A DNA stretch of 64,000 nucleotides from Hyphomicrobiales bacterium (lineage in GTDB: Bacteria > Pseudomonadota > Alphaproteobacteria > Rhizobiales > Phreatobacteraceae): contig JAFKKV010000023.1 in assembly GCA_017304475.1 (NCBI GenBank), positions 62,001 to 126,000 on the forward strand, given 5' to 3'. A program made the translations under genes and the position numbers. Shown piece after piece: positions 16,516-24,521 of this stretch (position 1 is the first letter of the stretch; every line of letters begins with the position of its first letter). The notes under the pieces were generated by a model. It was not told the DNA's origin, ran no database searches, and saw nothing but the letters and a program-made list of their open reading frames with translations.

Positions 16516-16711
16516 GATGGGCCCACCCTATGACCGAAAGCGGCGAAAAAGGGGAGAGGAGATTGCAGAATGCGGCGCGCCTGACATCGTCCGGAAACAA
16601 CGAAGCGCGAGGTTCACGACCTTGCGCCGGACCGGATGAGGGGTAAACCGAAGACGAACACGGCCGCACATCACGTTACCATTGCCCGACCCAACGTCAG
16701 GATCCCTCACC

Positions 16712-18625
16712 ATGTTTCCATCCGTCGCGTCATTGCGTCTTTCGGCAGCCATGCTGCTGGTTCTCACCGCCGCGGCCGCGGCCGGGCCCGCCGACGACCT
16801 GAAAGGCGCAACGGTCTCCGCGCTGTCGGGCTTGCAGATGTCCGGTGCGGCGATCGCCGAGGCGCGCGAGGATGGCTCCAGCCTGGTGCTGTCGAACCTG
16901 ACCTTCGCCTCGGCCGGCGACCGCTCCGTCGGCGTCAAGATCGGCCGGGCCACCATCTCGGGAGGTTCGGCCAGCGGCGACGCGCTGACCGGCGCCCGCG
17001 TCCAGCTTGAGGGCGTCGAGGGCACCGGCGCCGATGGCCAGGCCTACCGGCTCGCCTCGGCCGAGATCACCGGCGTCCAGGGCTCGCTCGCCGCGATCCT
17101 CGCCGGTCTCGCCAGCCGCGAACCGTTCTTCTCCGCCGTCAATGAAGCGGCTGCGACCAAGTTCTCCGCCGAACGGGTGAACGTGCCGTCCATGACGGTG
17201 GTCCGGCGGCGCGGCGCGCGCAACGAAGAGGCGACCTATACCACCCTGACGATCAACCGTTATGCCCAGGGCAAGATTGCCGAACTCACCGTCGCCGGCA
17301 CTGTCATCGGGCTCACCGATGGCGGCAACAAGATCGAAATCGGCACCACGCGGCTGACCGGCTTCGACCTGACCGCCGGGCTGCGCACCGGCGGCGCCGC
17401 GGTCAACGCCTTCGACAGCGGCAGCATCGAGAGGTTGCGCGGCGCCGGCGCCAATGGCGCACCGTTCACCATCGAGCGCATCGCCTTCGGCAAGGTCACC
17501 ATGCGCCCCGGCGAGCGGTCGCTGATGTCGCTGACCCAGGCCTTTGCCGAAGTCGATCCCGCCAATTCCGGTGACGAGGCGGCGCGCCGGCGTTCGCTCG
17601 GGGCCGCGGCGGAGGTTTTCGCCAGGCTCGATTTCGAGCGCATCGAAATGATCAATTTCCGCGGCATGGCCGAAGGCAACCAGCCGATCGAGATGCAGCG
17701 CTTCGCCATTGCCGGCGTGACCCAGGGCAAGATCGCCACGATCGAATTCAACGGTCTGGCCGCCGCCGACCGGCAGGGCCAGCGCACGCGTATCGGCCGC
17801 TTCCTGATCGAAGGCGTCGATGCGTCCGGGCTGATCGCGCTCGGCAAGGACTATGCCGAGGGCCGGTTCACCCCGGGCCCGACCCCGCCCGCCAGCGCCT
17901 ATCCGGACGTGCGCCGCATTCTCACCGAGGATATCGTGGTCGCCAAGGCTACCGGCCAGCCGCTCGGTGCGGTGCAGCGCGTCGAGATCGAGGCCGGTCC
18001 GCGCATCGGCCTGATGCCGACCCGTATCCGCGCCCGCGTGACCGGCTTCGAAGCGCCGGTGAACGATGCGCAGCGCGCCCAGCTCGCCCCGCTCGGCATC
18101 GAGGACAAGATCACGCTCGCGGCCGAACTCGAGATCGAATATGTCGAAGCCGCGCGCGAACTGCGCATGCGTACGCTGAATGTCGACGTCAACGATGTCG
18201 GCGCCCTGAACCTCGCCCTGACGGTGGGCGGCATCGACCGCGCCGCCATCGAGGCCCTGCCCGGCAGCGCCGCCGTGCTGGGACTCGCCGCCAAGGCCGG
18301 CCGGCTCGTGGTGTCCTTCAAGGAGGCCGGCGGTGTCGCAGCCCTCATCACCCATACCGCCGAACAGGCCGGTGTCGAGGAAGAGCAATTCACCGAGCAA
18401 CTGAAGATGCAGCTCGGCGCCATGATCGGCCAGTTCGTGCCCGACAAGCTGCTGGCCAGCCAGGTCTCGTCGGCGCTCTCGACCTTCCTCGACGATCCGA
18501 ACTCGCTGGTGATCACCGCGACGCCCAAGGGCGACGTGGCACTGGCGGCGCTCGCCATGGCAGCCCAGGGCTCGCCTTTCGCGCTGCTGCCGATGTTCAA
18601 CATCACCGTCGAAGCGAACAAGTAA
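16712..18625 (+). CDS. Large exported protein of unknown function with internal duplication
   Basis: 637 residues beginning with a signal peptide (LSAAMLLVLTAAAAA). No cysteines and no predicted membrane helices in the mature part. The composition is beta-rich with alternating hydrophobic residues. Two stretches of about 65 residues, at 155-224 and 309-375, share the pattern ER ... QGKIA ... G ... IG ... G-D-x-x-x-G-L, indicating an internal duplication. The C-terminal 100 residues are more helical. I recognise no family. The repeated beta segments could suggest an envelope lipid- or polymer-binding protein, but that is speculation. It stands alone and ends at a strong terminator shared with fba. 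Upstream lies 196 bp without a clear promoter. Confidence 0.75.
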   Translation: MFPSVASLRLSAAMLLVLTAAAAAGPADDLKGATVSALSGLQMSGAAIAEAREDGSSLVLSNLTFASAGDRSVGVKIGRATISGGSASGDALTGARVQLEGVEGTGADGQAYRLASAEITGVQGSLAAILAGLASREPFFSAVNEAAATKFSAERVNVPSMTVVRRRGARNEEATYTTLTINRYAQGKIAELTVAGTVIGLTDGGNKIEIGTTRLTGFDLTAGLRTGGAAVNAFDSGSIERLRGAGANGAPFTIERIAFGKVTMRPGERSLMSLTQAFAEVDPANSGDEAARRRSLGAAAEVFARLDFERIEMINFRGMAEGNQPIEMQRFAIAGVTQGKIATIEFNGLAAADRQGQRTRIGRFLIEGVDASGLIALGKDYAEGRFTPGPTPPASAYPDVRRILTEDIVVAKATGQPLGAVQRVEIEAGPRIGLMPTRIRARVTGFEAPVNDAQRAQLAPLGIEDKITLAAELEIEYVEAARELRMRTLNVDVNDVGALNLALTVGGIDRAAIEALPGSAAVLGLAAKAGRLVVSFKEAGGVAALITHTAEQAGVEEEQFTEQLKMQLGAMIGQFVPDKLLASQVSSALSTFLDDPNSLVITATPKGDVALAALAMAAQGSPFALLPMFNITVEANK

Positions 18626-18690
18626 GCGAATGGTGGGGGGGCGAATGGCGAATGGGGATCGCCTGCACCCCTTTCGCCTAAGCCCATGAA

Positions 18691-18728
18691 AAAAGGGGGG
18701 CGCCCGATCACACGGGCGCCCCCTTTTC
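18691..18728. terminator. Bidirectional terminator between the unknown gene and fba
   Basis: A perfect 11-bp GC stem (18696-18706 with 18713-18723) is extended by an A-tract/T-tract on its two sides, giving a poly-U tail in both directions. A further inverted pair, GCGAATGGC at 18641-18649 and GCCATTCGC at 18741-18749, brackets it. Confidence 0.88.
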
Positions 18729-18750
18729 TATTCGCTACTGGCCATTCGCC

Positions 18751-19818
18751 TCAGGCGATCTTGGGATCCAGCTCGCCCTTGGCATAACGCTTGGCCATGT
18801 CGGCCGGCGTGATGACCTTCTTGATCTTCGAGGCCTGGCCGGCGGTATTGAACTCTTCCAGCCGCTGCCGGCAGAGCTTGGTCATCGCTTCCATGGCGGG
18901 CTTGAGATATTTGCGCGGATCGAACTCACTGGGGTTCTCGGCGAGGATCTTGCGGATCTGGCCGGTCATGGCCATGCGGTTGTCGGTATCGATATTGATC
19001 TTGCGCACACCGTGGCGGATGCCGCGCTGGATCTCTTCCACCGGCACGCCCCAGGTCGGCTTCATCTTGCCGCCGAAGGTGTTGATGATGTCCTGCAGGT
19101 CCTGCGGCACCGAGGAGGAACCGTGCATGACCAGATGGGTGTTCGGCAGCTTGCGATGGATCTCTTCGATCACATGCATGGCCAGAACCTTGCCGTCGGG
19201 CTTGCGCGAGAACTTGTAGGCGCCGTGCGACGTGCCCATGGCGATCGCCAGCGCGTCCACCTTGGTTTCACGCACGAACTTCACGGCTTCGTCGGGATTG
19301 GTCAGGAGCTGGTCGTGGCTGAGCTTGCCCTCGGCGCCGTGGCCGTCTTCCTTCTCGCCCTCGCCGGTCTCCAGCGAGCCGAGCACGCCGAGCTCGCCCT
19401 CCACCGAGATGCCGCCGAGATGTGACATGTCGGTGACCTGCTTGGTCACGCCGACATTGTAGTCCCAGTCGCCCGGGGTCTTGCCGTCGGCCTTGAGCGA
19501 GCCGTCCATCATGACCGAGGTGAAGCCAGCCTGGATGGCGGTCATGCAGGTCGCCGGCTCGTTGCCGTGGTCGAGATGCACGCAGACCGGGATATGCGGA
19601 TAGATCTCGGTGACCGCGTCCATCATGTGCTTCAGCATGATGTCATTGGCGTAGGAGCGCGCGCCGCGCGAGGCCTGGATGATGACGGGCGCATCGACGG
19701 CATTGGCCGCCTCCATGATCGCCAGCGCCTGTTCCATATTGTTGATGTTGAAGGCCGGCACGCCATAGTCGTGCTCGGCGGCGTGGTCCAGAAGCTGGCG
19801 AAGCGTGATACGGGCCAT
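18751..19818 (-). CDS. fba: Class II fructose-bisphosphate aldolase
   Basis: A 355-residue zinc-dependent aldolase cleaving fructose-1,6-bisphosphate to DHAP and G3P. Zinc and substrate motifs are visible: CVHLDHGNE, VEGELG, GTSHGAYKF, MHGSSSVPQDL and KINIDTDNRMAMTG. The length and sequence style fit the CbbA-type class IIB enzymes common in Alphaproteobacteria. It is the last gene of the tkt-gap-pgk-fba operon and starts 57 nt after pgk, with a hairpin in the gap. Transcription ends at the terminator at 18691-18728. Confidence 0.95.
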   Translation of the reverse strand: MARITLRQLLDHAAEHDYGVPAFNINNMEQALAIMEAANAVDAPVIIQASRGARSYANDIMLKHMMDAVTEIYPHIPVCVHLDHGNEPATCMTAIQAGFTSVMMDGSLKADGKTPGDWDYNVGVTKQVTDMSHLGGISVEGELGVLGSLETGEGEKEDGHGAEGKLSHDQLLTNPDEAVKFVRETKVDALAIAMGTSHGAYKFSRKPDGKVLAMHVIEEIHRKLPNTHLVMHGSSSVPQDLQDIINTFGGKMKPTWGVPVEEIQRGIRHGVRKINIDTDNRMAMTGQIRKILAENPSEFDPRKYLKPAMEAMTKLCRQRLEEFNTAGQASKIKKVITPADMAKRYAKGELDPKIA

Positions 19819-19840
19819 GGTTTTCCTCCGTCAGAATGAA

Positions 19841-19866
19841 TGACGCCCGGCCATGACCGGGCGTCA
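19841..19866 (-). other. Intercistronic hairpin pgk-fba
   Basis: A perfect 10-bp stem TGACGCCCGG (19841-19850) with its complement (19857-19866) and a 6-nt loop. No U-run follows in the direction of transcription, so it is more likely an mRNA-processing or stability element than a terminator. Confidence 0.6.
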
Positions 19867-19875
19867 GGATATTAC

Positions 19876-21066
19876 TCAGCTCCGAAGCACCTCGACGCCC
19901 GGCAGCGGTTTGCCCTCGAGCCACTCGAGGAAGGCGCCGCCGGCGGTCGAGACATAGGTAAATCGTTCCGCCGCATGGGCCTGGTTCAGCGCCGCCACGG
20001 TATCGCCGCCGCCGGCGACCGACAGCAGCTTGCCCTTGGCGGTGCGCTCGGCGGCATGGCGGGCGGCCGCCACCGTGCCCTTGTCGAAGGGCGGGATTTC
20101 GAAGGCGCCGAGCGGACCGTTCCAGACCAGCGTCGCGGCATCGTCGATGGCGCCCTGGATGCGGGTGATCGATTGCGGGCCGACATCCAGGATCATGGCA
20201 TCATGCGGGATGGCGTCGAGGCCATAAGCGAAGGCCGGCGCATTGGCCTGGAAATGATAGGCGATGGTGGCATCGACAGGCAGGATGATGGCGCATTTGG
20301 CCTGCTCGGCCTTGGCGAGGATGCGCAGCGCGGTGGGCGCCAGATCCTTTTCGGCCAGCGACTTGCCGATCTTCACCCCTTGCGCATGCAGGAAGGTGTT
20401 GGCCATGCCGCCGCCGATGACGAGCGCGTCGACCTTGGTGACCAGGTTTTCGAGGAGGTCGATCTTGGAGGAGACCTTGGCGCCGCCGACCACCGCGACG
20501 ACCGGCCGCTTGGGTTTGTCCAGCGCCTTGGTCAGCGCCTCCAGCTCGGCCTGCATGGTGAGGCCGGCAAATGCCGGCAGGACATGGCCGAGGCCCTCGG
20601 TGGAGGCATGTGCGCGATGGGCCGCCGAGAAAGCGTCGGCGACCCAGATGTCGCCGTTCTCGGCCAGAGCCCGGACGAAGTCCGGATCGTTCTTTTCCTC
20701 GCCCTTGTGGAAGCGGGTGTTCTCCAGCACCAGGATTTCGCCCGGCTTGATCGCGTCGACGGCGCGCTTGGCGACCTCGCCGATGCAATCCTCGGCAAAG
20801 GCGACGGGGCGCTTCAGCACATGGGCGAGCGCCGGCACGACCGGCTTCAGCGACTGGGTCGGATCGACCCCCTTGGGGCGGCCGAAATGCGCCAGGATCA
20901 CCACCTTGGCGCCCCGGTCGGCGAGCGTCGCCAGGGTCGGCACGATGCGCTCCAGCCGGGTCACGTCGGTGACCTTGCCGTTCTCCATGGGAACGTTCAG
21001 GTCGACGCGAACGAGGACGCGCTTGCCGTTGACATCGGCGCCGTCGAGGGTGCGGAAGGAGCTCAT
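19876..21066 (-). CDS. pgk: Phosphoglycerate kinase
   Basis: A 396-residue glycolytic kinase interconverting 1,3-bisphosphoglycerate and 3-phosphoglycerate. Signatures are RVDLNVPMENGKVTD near the N-terminus, LAHFGRPKG, the hinge VVGGAKVSSKIDLLENL and the C-terminal GGGDTVAAL. The start at 21066 (MSSFRTL) is the family start, although the frame is open to 21183. Placed between gap and fba in the same operon, with a hairpin on each side. Confidence 0.96.
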   Translation of the reverse strand: MSSFRTLDGADVNGKRVLVRVDLNVPMENGKVTDVTRLERIVPTLATLADRGAKVVILAHFGRPKGVDPTQSLKPVVPALAHVLKRPVAFAEDCIGEVAKRAVDAIKPGEILVLENTRFHKGEEKNDPDFVRALAENGDIWVADAFSAAHRAHASTEGLGHVLPAFAGLTMQAELEALTKALDKPKRPVVAVVGGAKVSSKIDLLENLVTKVDALVIGGGMANTFLHAQGVKIGKSLAEKDLAPTALRILAKAEQAKCAIILPVDATIAYHFQANAPAFAYGLDAIPHDAMILDVGPQSITRIQGAIDDAATLVWNGPLGAFEIPPFDKGTVAAARHAAERTAKGKLLSVAGGGDTVAALNQAHAAERFTYVSTAGGAFLEWLEGKPLPGVEVLRS

Positions 21067-21090
21067 GGTGCAGGTCCCGGAAGAAAGTAA

Positions 21091-21117
21091 GGGGCCGCCC
21101 GTGGTCCGGACGGCCCC
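21091..21117 (-). other. Intercistronic hairpin gap-pgk
   Basis: GGGGCCG...CCG (21091-21101) pairs with its complement at 21107-21117 with one mismatch and a short loop. There is no U-run after it in the direction of transcription. Same type and position as the hairpins at 19841 and 22227. Confidence 0.5.
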
Positions 21118-21125
21118 GAGCCTGA

Positions 21126-22136
21126 TCAGATCAGCTTGGCGATGGCAACCGCGGTGTCGCTCATCCGGTTCGAGAAGCCCCATTCATTGTCGTACCAGGA
21201 GAGGATGCTGACGAATTTCTCGTCCATCACCTTGGTCTGGTCGAGCGCGAAGATCGACGAATGCGGATCGTGGTTCATGTCGACCGACACGTTGGGCTGG
21301 TCGGTGAAGGTGAGGATGCCCTTCAGCGCACCGCGCTTGGAGGCTTTCACGATCGCCTCGTTGATCTTCTCGACCGTGGTCTTGCGCTTGGCCATGAACT
21401 TGAAGTCGACGACCGAGACATTCGGCGTCGGCACGCGCACCGAGATGCCATCGAGACGGCCCTTCAGTTCAGGGATGACCAGGCCGATGGCCTTGGCGGC
21501 ACCGGTCGAGGTCGGGATGATCGACAGCGCCGCGGCGCGGCCGCGGTAGAGGTCCTTGTGCATGGTGTCGAGCGTCGGCTGGTCGCCGGTATAGGCGTGC
21601 ACCGTCGTCATGAAGCCCTTGTCGATGCCGCAGGCCTTGTGCAGCACCGAGACCACCGGCGCGAGGCAGTTGGTGGTGCAGGAGGCGTTCGACACGACCA
21701 GGTGATCCTTGGTCAGCTTGTCGTCATTGACGCCGAACACCACGGTCAGGTCGGCGCCGTCGCAGGGCGCCGAGACCAGGACGCGCTTGGCGCCAGCCTT
21801 CAGGTGGGCGGCGGCCTTGTCGCGGGTGGTGAAGATGCCGGTGCATTCCATCGCCACATCGACGTTCAGCGCCTTGTGCGGCAGCTCGGCCGGATCCTTG
21901 ATCGCCGTCACCTTGATGCGCTTGCCGGCGACGACGATGTGGTCGCCGTCGACCTTCACCTCGGCCGGGAACCGGCCATGGACCGAATCGAAGCGCAGCA
22001 GATGGGCATTGGTCGCCACCGGGCCGAGATCGTTGATCCCGACAACCTCGATATCCTTGCGCTTGCCCTCGACGATGGCGCGCAGGACGTTGCGGCCGAT
22101 GCGGCCGAAGCCGTTGATGAAGACGCGAACGGTCAT
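21126..22136 (-). CDS. gap: Glyceraldehyde-3-phosphate dehydrogenase
   Basis: A 336-residue type I GAPDH. The NAD-binding start is NGFGRIGRNVLRA, the catalytic cysteine lies in NASCTTNCLAP, and the substrate loop shows HAYTGDQPTLD and STGAAKAIG. The start ATG at 22136 has a GGAGAAGGA-like ribosome site, and the extra 12 codons upstream in frame are not conserved. Second gene of the tkt-gap-pgk-fba operon. Confidence 0.96.
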   Translation of the reverse strand: MTVRVFINGFGRIGRNVLRAIVEGKRKDIEVVGINDLGPVATNAHLLRFDSVHGRFPAEVKVDGDHIVVAGKRIKVTAIKDPAELPHKALNVDVAMECTGIFTTRDKAAAHLKAGAKRVLVSAPCDGADLTVVFGVNDDKLTKDHLVVSNASCTTNCLAPVVSVLHKACGIDKGFMTTVHAYTGDQPTLDTMHKDLYRGRAAALSIIPTSTGAAKAIGLVIPELKGRLDGISVRVPTPNVSVVDFKFMAKRKTTVEKINEAIVKASKRGALKGILTFTDQPNVSVDMNHDPHSSIFALDQTKVMDEKFVSILSWYDNEWGFSNRMSDTAVAIAKLI

Positions 22137-22226
22137 GAGATCCTTCTCCTTGGCAGCTGGCAGGTCGCGCAAGACGCCTGCCCCATTTCCTCGATCCGCG
22201 CCGGCAATCGGCGCCCTATTGTGACA

Positions 22227-22253
22227 TCCCGAGGGCCTGGAAGGTCCTCGGGA
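22227..22253 (-). other. Intercistronic hairpin tkt-gap
   Basis: A 12-bp stem with one G-T pair (22227-22238 with 22242-22253) and a 3-nt loop. No U-run in the direction of transcription. It lies between the tkt tail duplication and gap. Confidence 0.6.
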
Positions 22254-22263
22254 GAGGTTTCAA

Positions 22264-22365
22264 GCGGTATCGGCCGATCCGGGCCAGCACCGCCTCTGCC
22301 ACGGCTTCCGCCGTGCTGTTTCAGCCGATCCGGGCGAGCGCCGCCTCGGCCACGGCTTCCGCCGT
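22264..22365 (-). repeat. 51-bp tandem duplication of the tkt 3' end
   Basis: Copy 1 (22365-22315) holds the last 14 codons of tkt, its TGA and 6 further bases. Copy 2 (22314-22264) follows at once and differs at about 6 of 51 positions. In copy 2 the TGA position reads CGA. Read in the tkt frame, copy 2 encodes TAEAVAEAVLARIG against TAEAVAEAALARIG in tkt itself. The frame stays open for 34 codons after the tkt stop, to a TAG at 22218. Confidence 0.85.
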
Positions 22366-24318
22366 GATTCCGAAATGCTTGTAGAGCTCCTTGTAGGGCG
22401 CCGAGGCACCAAAGCCCGACATACCCACGAAGATGCCGTCCGAACCGATCAGCGCGTCCCAGCCCCAGCGGACCGCGGCCTCGACCGCGACCTTCACCGG
22501 CGCCTCGCCGACCACCTTGGCCCTGACATCGGCCGGCTGGCCGAGGAACAGTTCGAGCGAAGGCACGGAGACGACGCGCGCACGCACGCCCTTGTCGGCG
22601 AGCAGCTTGCGCGCGCCGACTGCGATCTCCACCTCGGAGCCGGTGGCGAAAATCGTCACCTGGGCCTTGCCGCCCTCGGCGGCAACCAGCTCATAGGCAC
22701 CACCGGCGCTCTGGTTGGTCTTCACCTCGGTGCGCAGCTGCGGCAGGTTCTGGCGGGTCAGCGCCAGCACGCTCGGGCCCTCGGCCCGGTTCAGCGCCAG
22801 TTCCCAGCACTCGGCCACTTCCACCGCATCGGCGGGGCGGAACACCCGCATGTTCGGGATCGCGCGCAAGGCCGCGAGATGCTCGACCGGCTGGTGGGTC
22901 GGACCGTCTTCGCCAAGCCCGATCGAGTCATGGGTCATGACATAGACGACGCTCGTGCCCATCAGCGCCGCCAGCCGCATGGCGGGCCGCGCATAGTCGG
23001 TGAACACCAGGAAGGTGGCCCCGTTCGGGGCGAAGCCGCCATGCAGCGCGATGCCGTTCATGGCCGCGGCCATGGCATGTTCGCGAATGCCGTAGTGAAT
23101 GTAGCGGCCCTTCGGGTTCTTCGCCGAAAAGGCCTGAACCGACTTGGCCTTGGTATTGTTCGAGCCGGTGAGATCGGCAGAGCCCGCCAGGAATTCCGGC
23201 ATGGCCGGCACGATCGCCTCGATGGCGAGTTCCGACGACTTGCGGGTGGCGATGTTCTGCGGCGTCGCGAGAAGCGCCTTCTTGTGGGCCGCGAAGGCCT
23301 TGGCGAGCTTGGCCGGCCGCTCGCCTTTGAGGCGGCGCTCCAGCTCGGCGCGCTTCTTCGGCGACATCTCGGCCATCCGGCCTTCCCACTCCTTGCGCAC
23401 GGCGGCGCCACGGCCGCCGGCCTCGCGCCAGGCCTTCAGCACGTCGGCCGGCACGCTGAACGGCTCGGCGGCGATGCCGAGCTTCTCCTTGGCGGCCTTG
23501 AGCTCCTCGGCGCCCAGGGGCTCGCCATGGGCTTTCGAGGTGCCGGCCTTCTTCGGCGCGCCATAACCGATCACCGTCTTGCAGGCGATCAGCGACGGCT
23601 TGCCGGACTTCTTCGCCCGCTCGATGGCGGCGGCGATCGCGTCGGTGTCGTGGCCATTGATCCGCTCCGCACGCCAGCCGGCGGCCTGGAAGCGCTTCAC
23701 CTGGTCGACCGAATCGGCGAGCGACAGCGGGCCGTCGATGGAAATGTCGTTGTCGTCGAACAGCACGATCAGCTTGTTCAGCTTCCAGTGCCCGGCCATG
23801 GCGATGGCTTCCTGCGACACGCCTTCCATCAGGTCACCGTCGGAAGCGATGACATAGGTGTGGTGGTCGACCGCCTTCTTGCCGAACTCGGCCGCCAGCA
23901 TCTTCTCCGCCAGCGCCATGCCGACCGCGGTGGCGATGCCCTGGCCGAGCGGACCGGTGGTGGTCTCCACACCCTTGGTAATGAAGTTCTCGGGATGGCC
24001 CGGCGTCTTCGAGCCCATCTGGCGGAAGCGCTTGATCTCGTCGAGGCTCATCTCCGGCGTACCGGTCAGGTAGAGCAGCGCATAGATCAGCATCGAGCCG
24101 TGGCCGGCGGACAGCACGAAACGGTCGCGGTCGGGCCAGGCCGGGTCGGCGGCGTCGAATTTCAGGAATTGGGTGAACAGCACGGTCGCGATGTCGGCGG
24201 TGCCCATGGGCATGCCGGGATGGCCGGACTTGGCCTGCTCGACGGCGTCCATGGCCAGCGAACGGATCGCATTGGCCATTGGCCCGAGTTTGTCGCGCGA
24301 CGGAATGGCAGACGGCAT
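22321..24318 (-). CDS. tkt: Transketolase
   Basis: A 665-residue thiamine-diphosphate enzyme moving two-carbon units between sugar phosphates (pentose phosphate/Calvin chemistry). Signatures are SAGHGSMLIYALLYL, the ThDP-Mg motif ASDGDLMEGVSQEA, GPTHQPVEHLAALR and RYIHYGIREHAMAAAMNG. Full family length. First gene of the tkt-gap-pgk-fba operon. Its 3' end is duplicated in tandem just behind the stop. A terminator at 24386-24409 separates it from the upstream TctC gene on the same strand, so its promoter should lie in 24319-24385. Confidence 0.96.
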   Translation of the reverse strand: MPSAIPSRDKLGPMANAIRSLAMDAVEQAKSGHPGMPMGTADIATVLFTQFLKFDAADPAWPDRDRFVLSAGHGSMLIYALLYLTGTPEMSLDEIKRFRQMGSKTPGHPENFITKGVETTTGPLGQGIATAVGMALAEKMLAAEFGKKAVDHHTYVIASDGDLMEGVSQEAIAMAGHWKLNKLIVLFDDNDISIDGPLSLADSVDQVKRFQAAGWRAERINGHDTDAIAAAIERAKKSGKPSLIACKTVIGYGAPKKAGTSKAHGEPLGAEELKAAKEKLGIAAEPFSVPADVLKAWREAGGRGAAVRKEWEGRMAEMSPKKRAELERRLKGERPAKLAKAFAAHKKALLATPQNIATRKSSELAIEAIVPAMPEFLAGSADLTGSNNTKAKSVQAFSAKNPKGRYIHYGIREHAMAAAMNGIALHGGFAPNGATFLVFTDYARPAMRLAALMGTSVVYVMTHDSIGLGEDGPTHQPVEHLAALRAIPNMRVFRPADAVEVAECWELALNRAEGPSVLALTRQNLPQLRTEVKTNQSAGGAYELVAAEGGKAQVTIFATGSEVEIAVGARKLLADKGVRARVVSVPSLELFLGQPADVRAKVVGEAPVKVAVEAAVRWGWDALIGSDGIFVGMSGFGASAPYKELYKHFGITAEAVAEAALARIG

Positions 24319-24385
24319 GGATCACGGCTCCCTTGCGCGCGCCCGCCGATCTTGAACCCTGACGACGCGCGGCCGATAGAAAAAG

Positions 24386-24409
24386 CCCCGAAAGTCGGAG
24401 ATTTCGGGG
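24386..24409 (-). terminator. Rho-independent terminator upstream of tkt
   Basis: On the minus strand CCCCGAAA pairs with TTTCGGGG (8 bp, 8-nt loop), followed by CTTTTTCT. It should end the TctC transcript. A second pair CGCGGCC/GGCCGCG (24368-24374 and 24416-24422) encloses it. Confidence 0.75.
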
Positions 24410-24521
24410 TCGATAGGCCGCGTGTCCTAACAGCGGTGGGCTTTGAGTCAATGGCCTCGAACGGCTGAGAGCCAAGCGTTTTGTCGCGGCGCGCGCCAAA
24501 ACGCGGCGTTGCGCCCCTCCA

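Noticed and set aside
16516..16711. Thiamine riboswitch in front of the thiE-like gene
   Set aside because: No THI-box core motifs (CUGAGA and associated stems) could be found in the upstream sequence.
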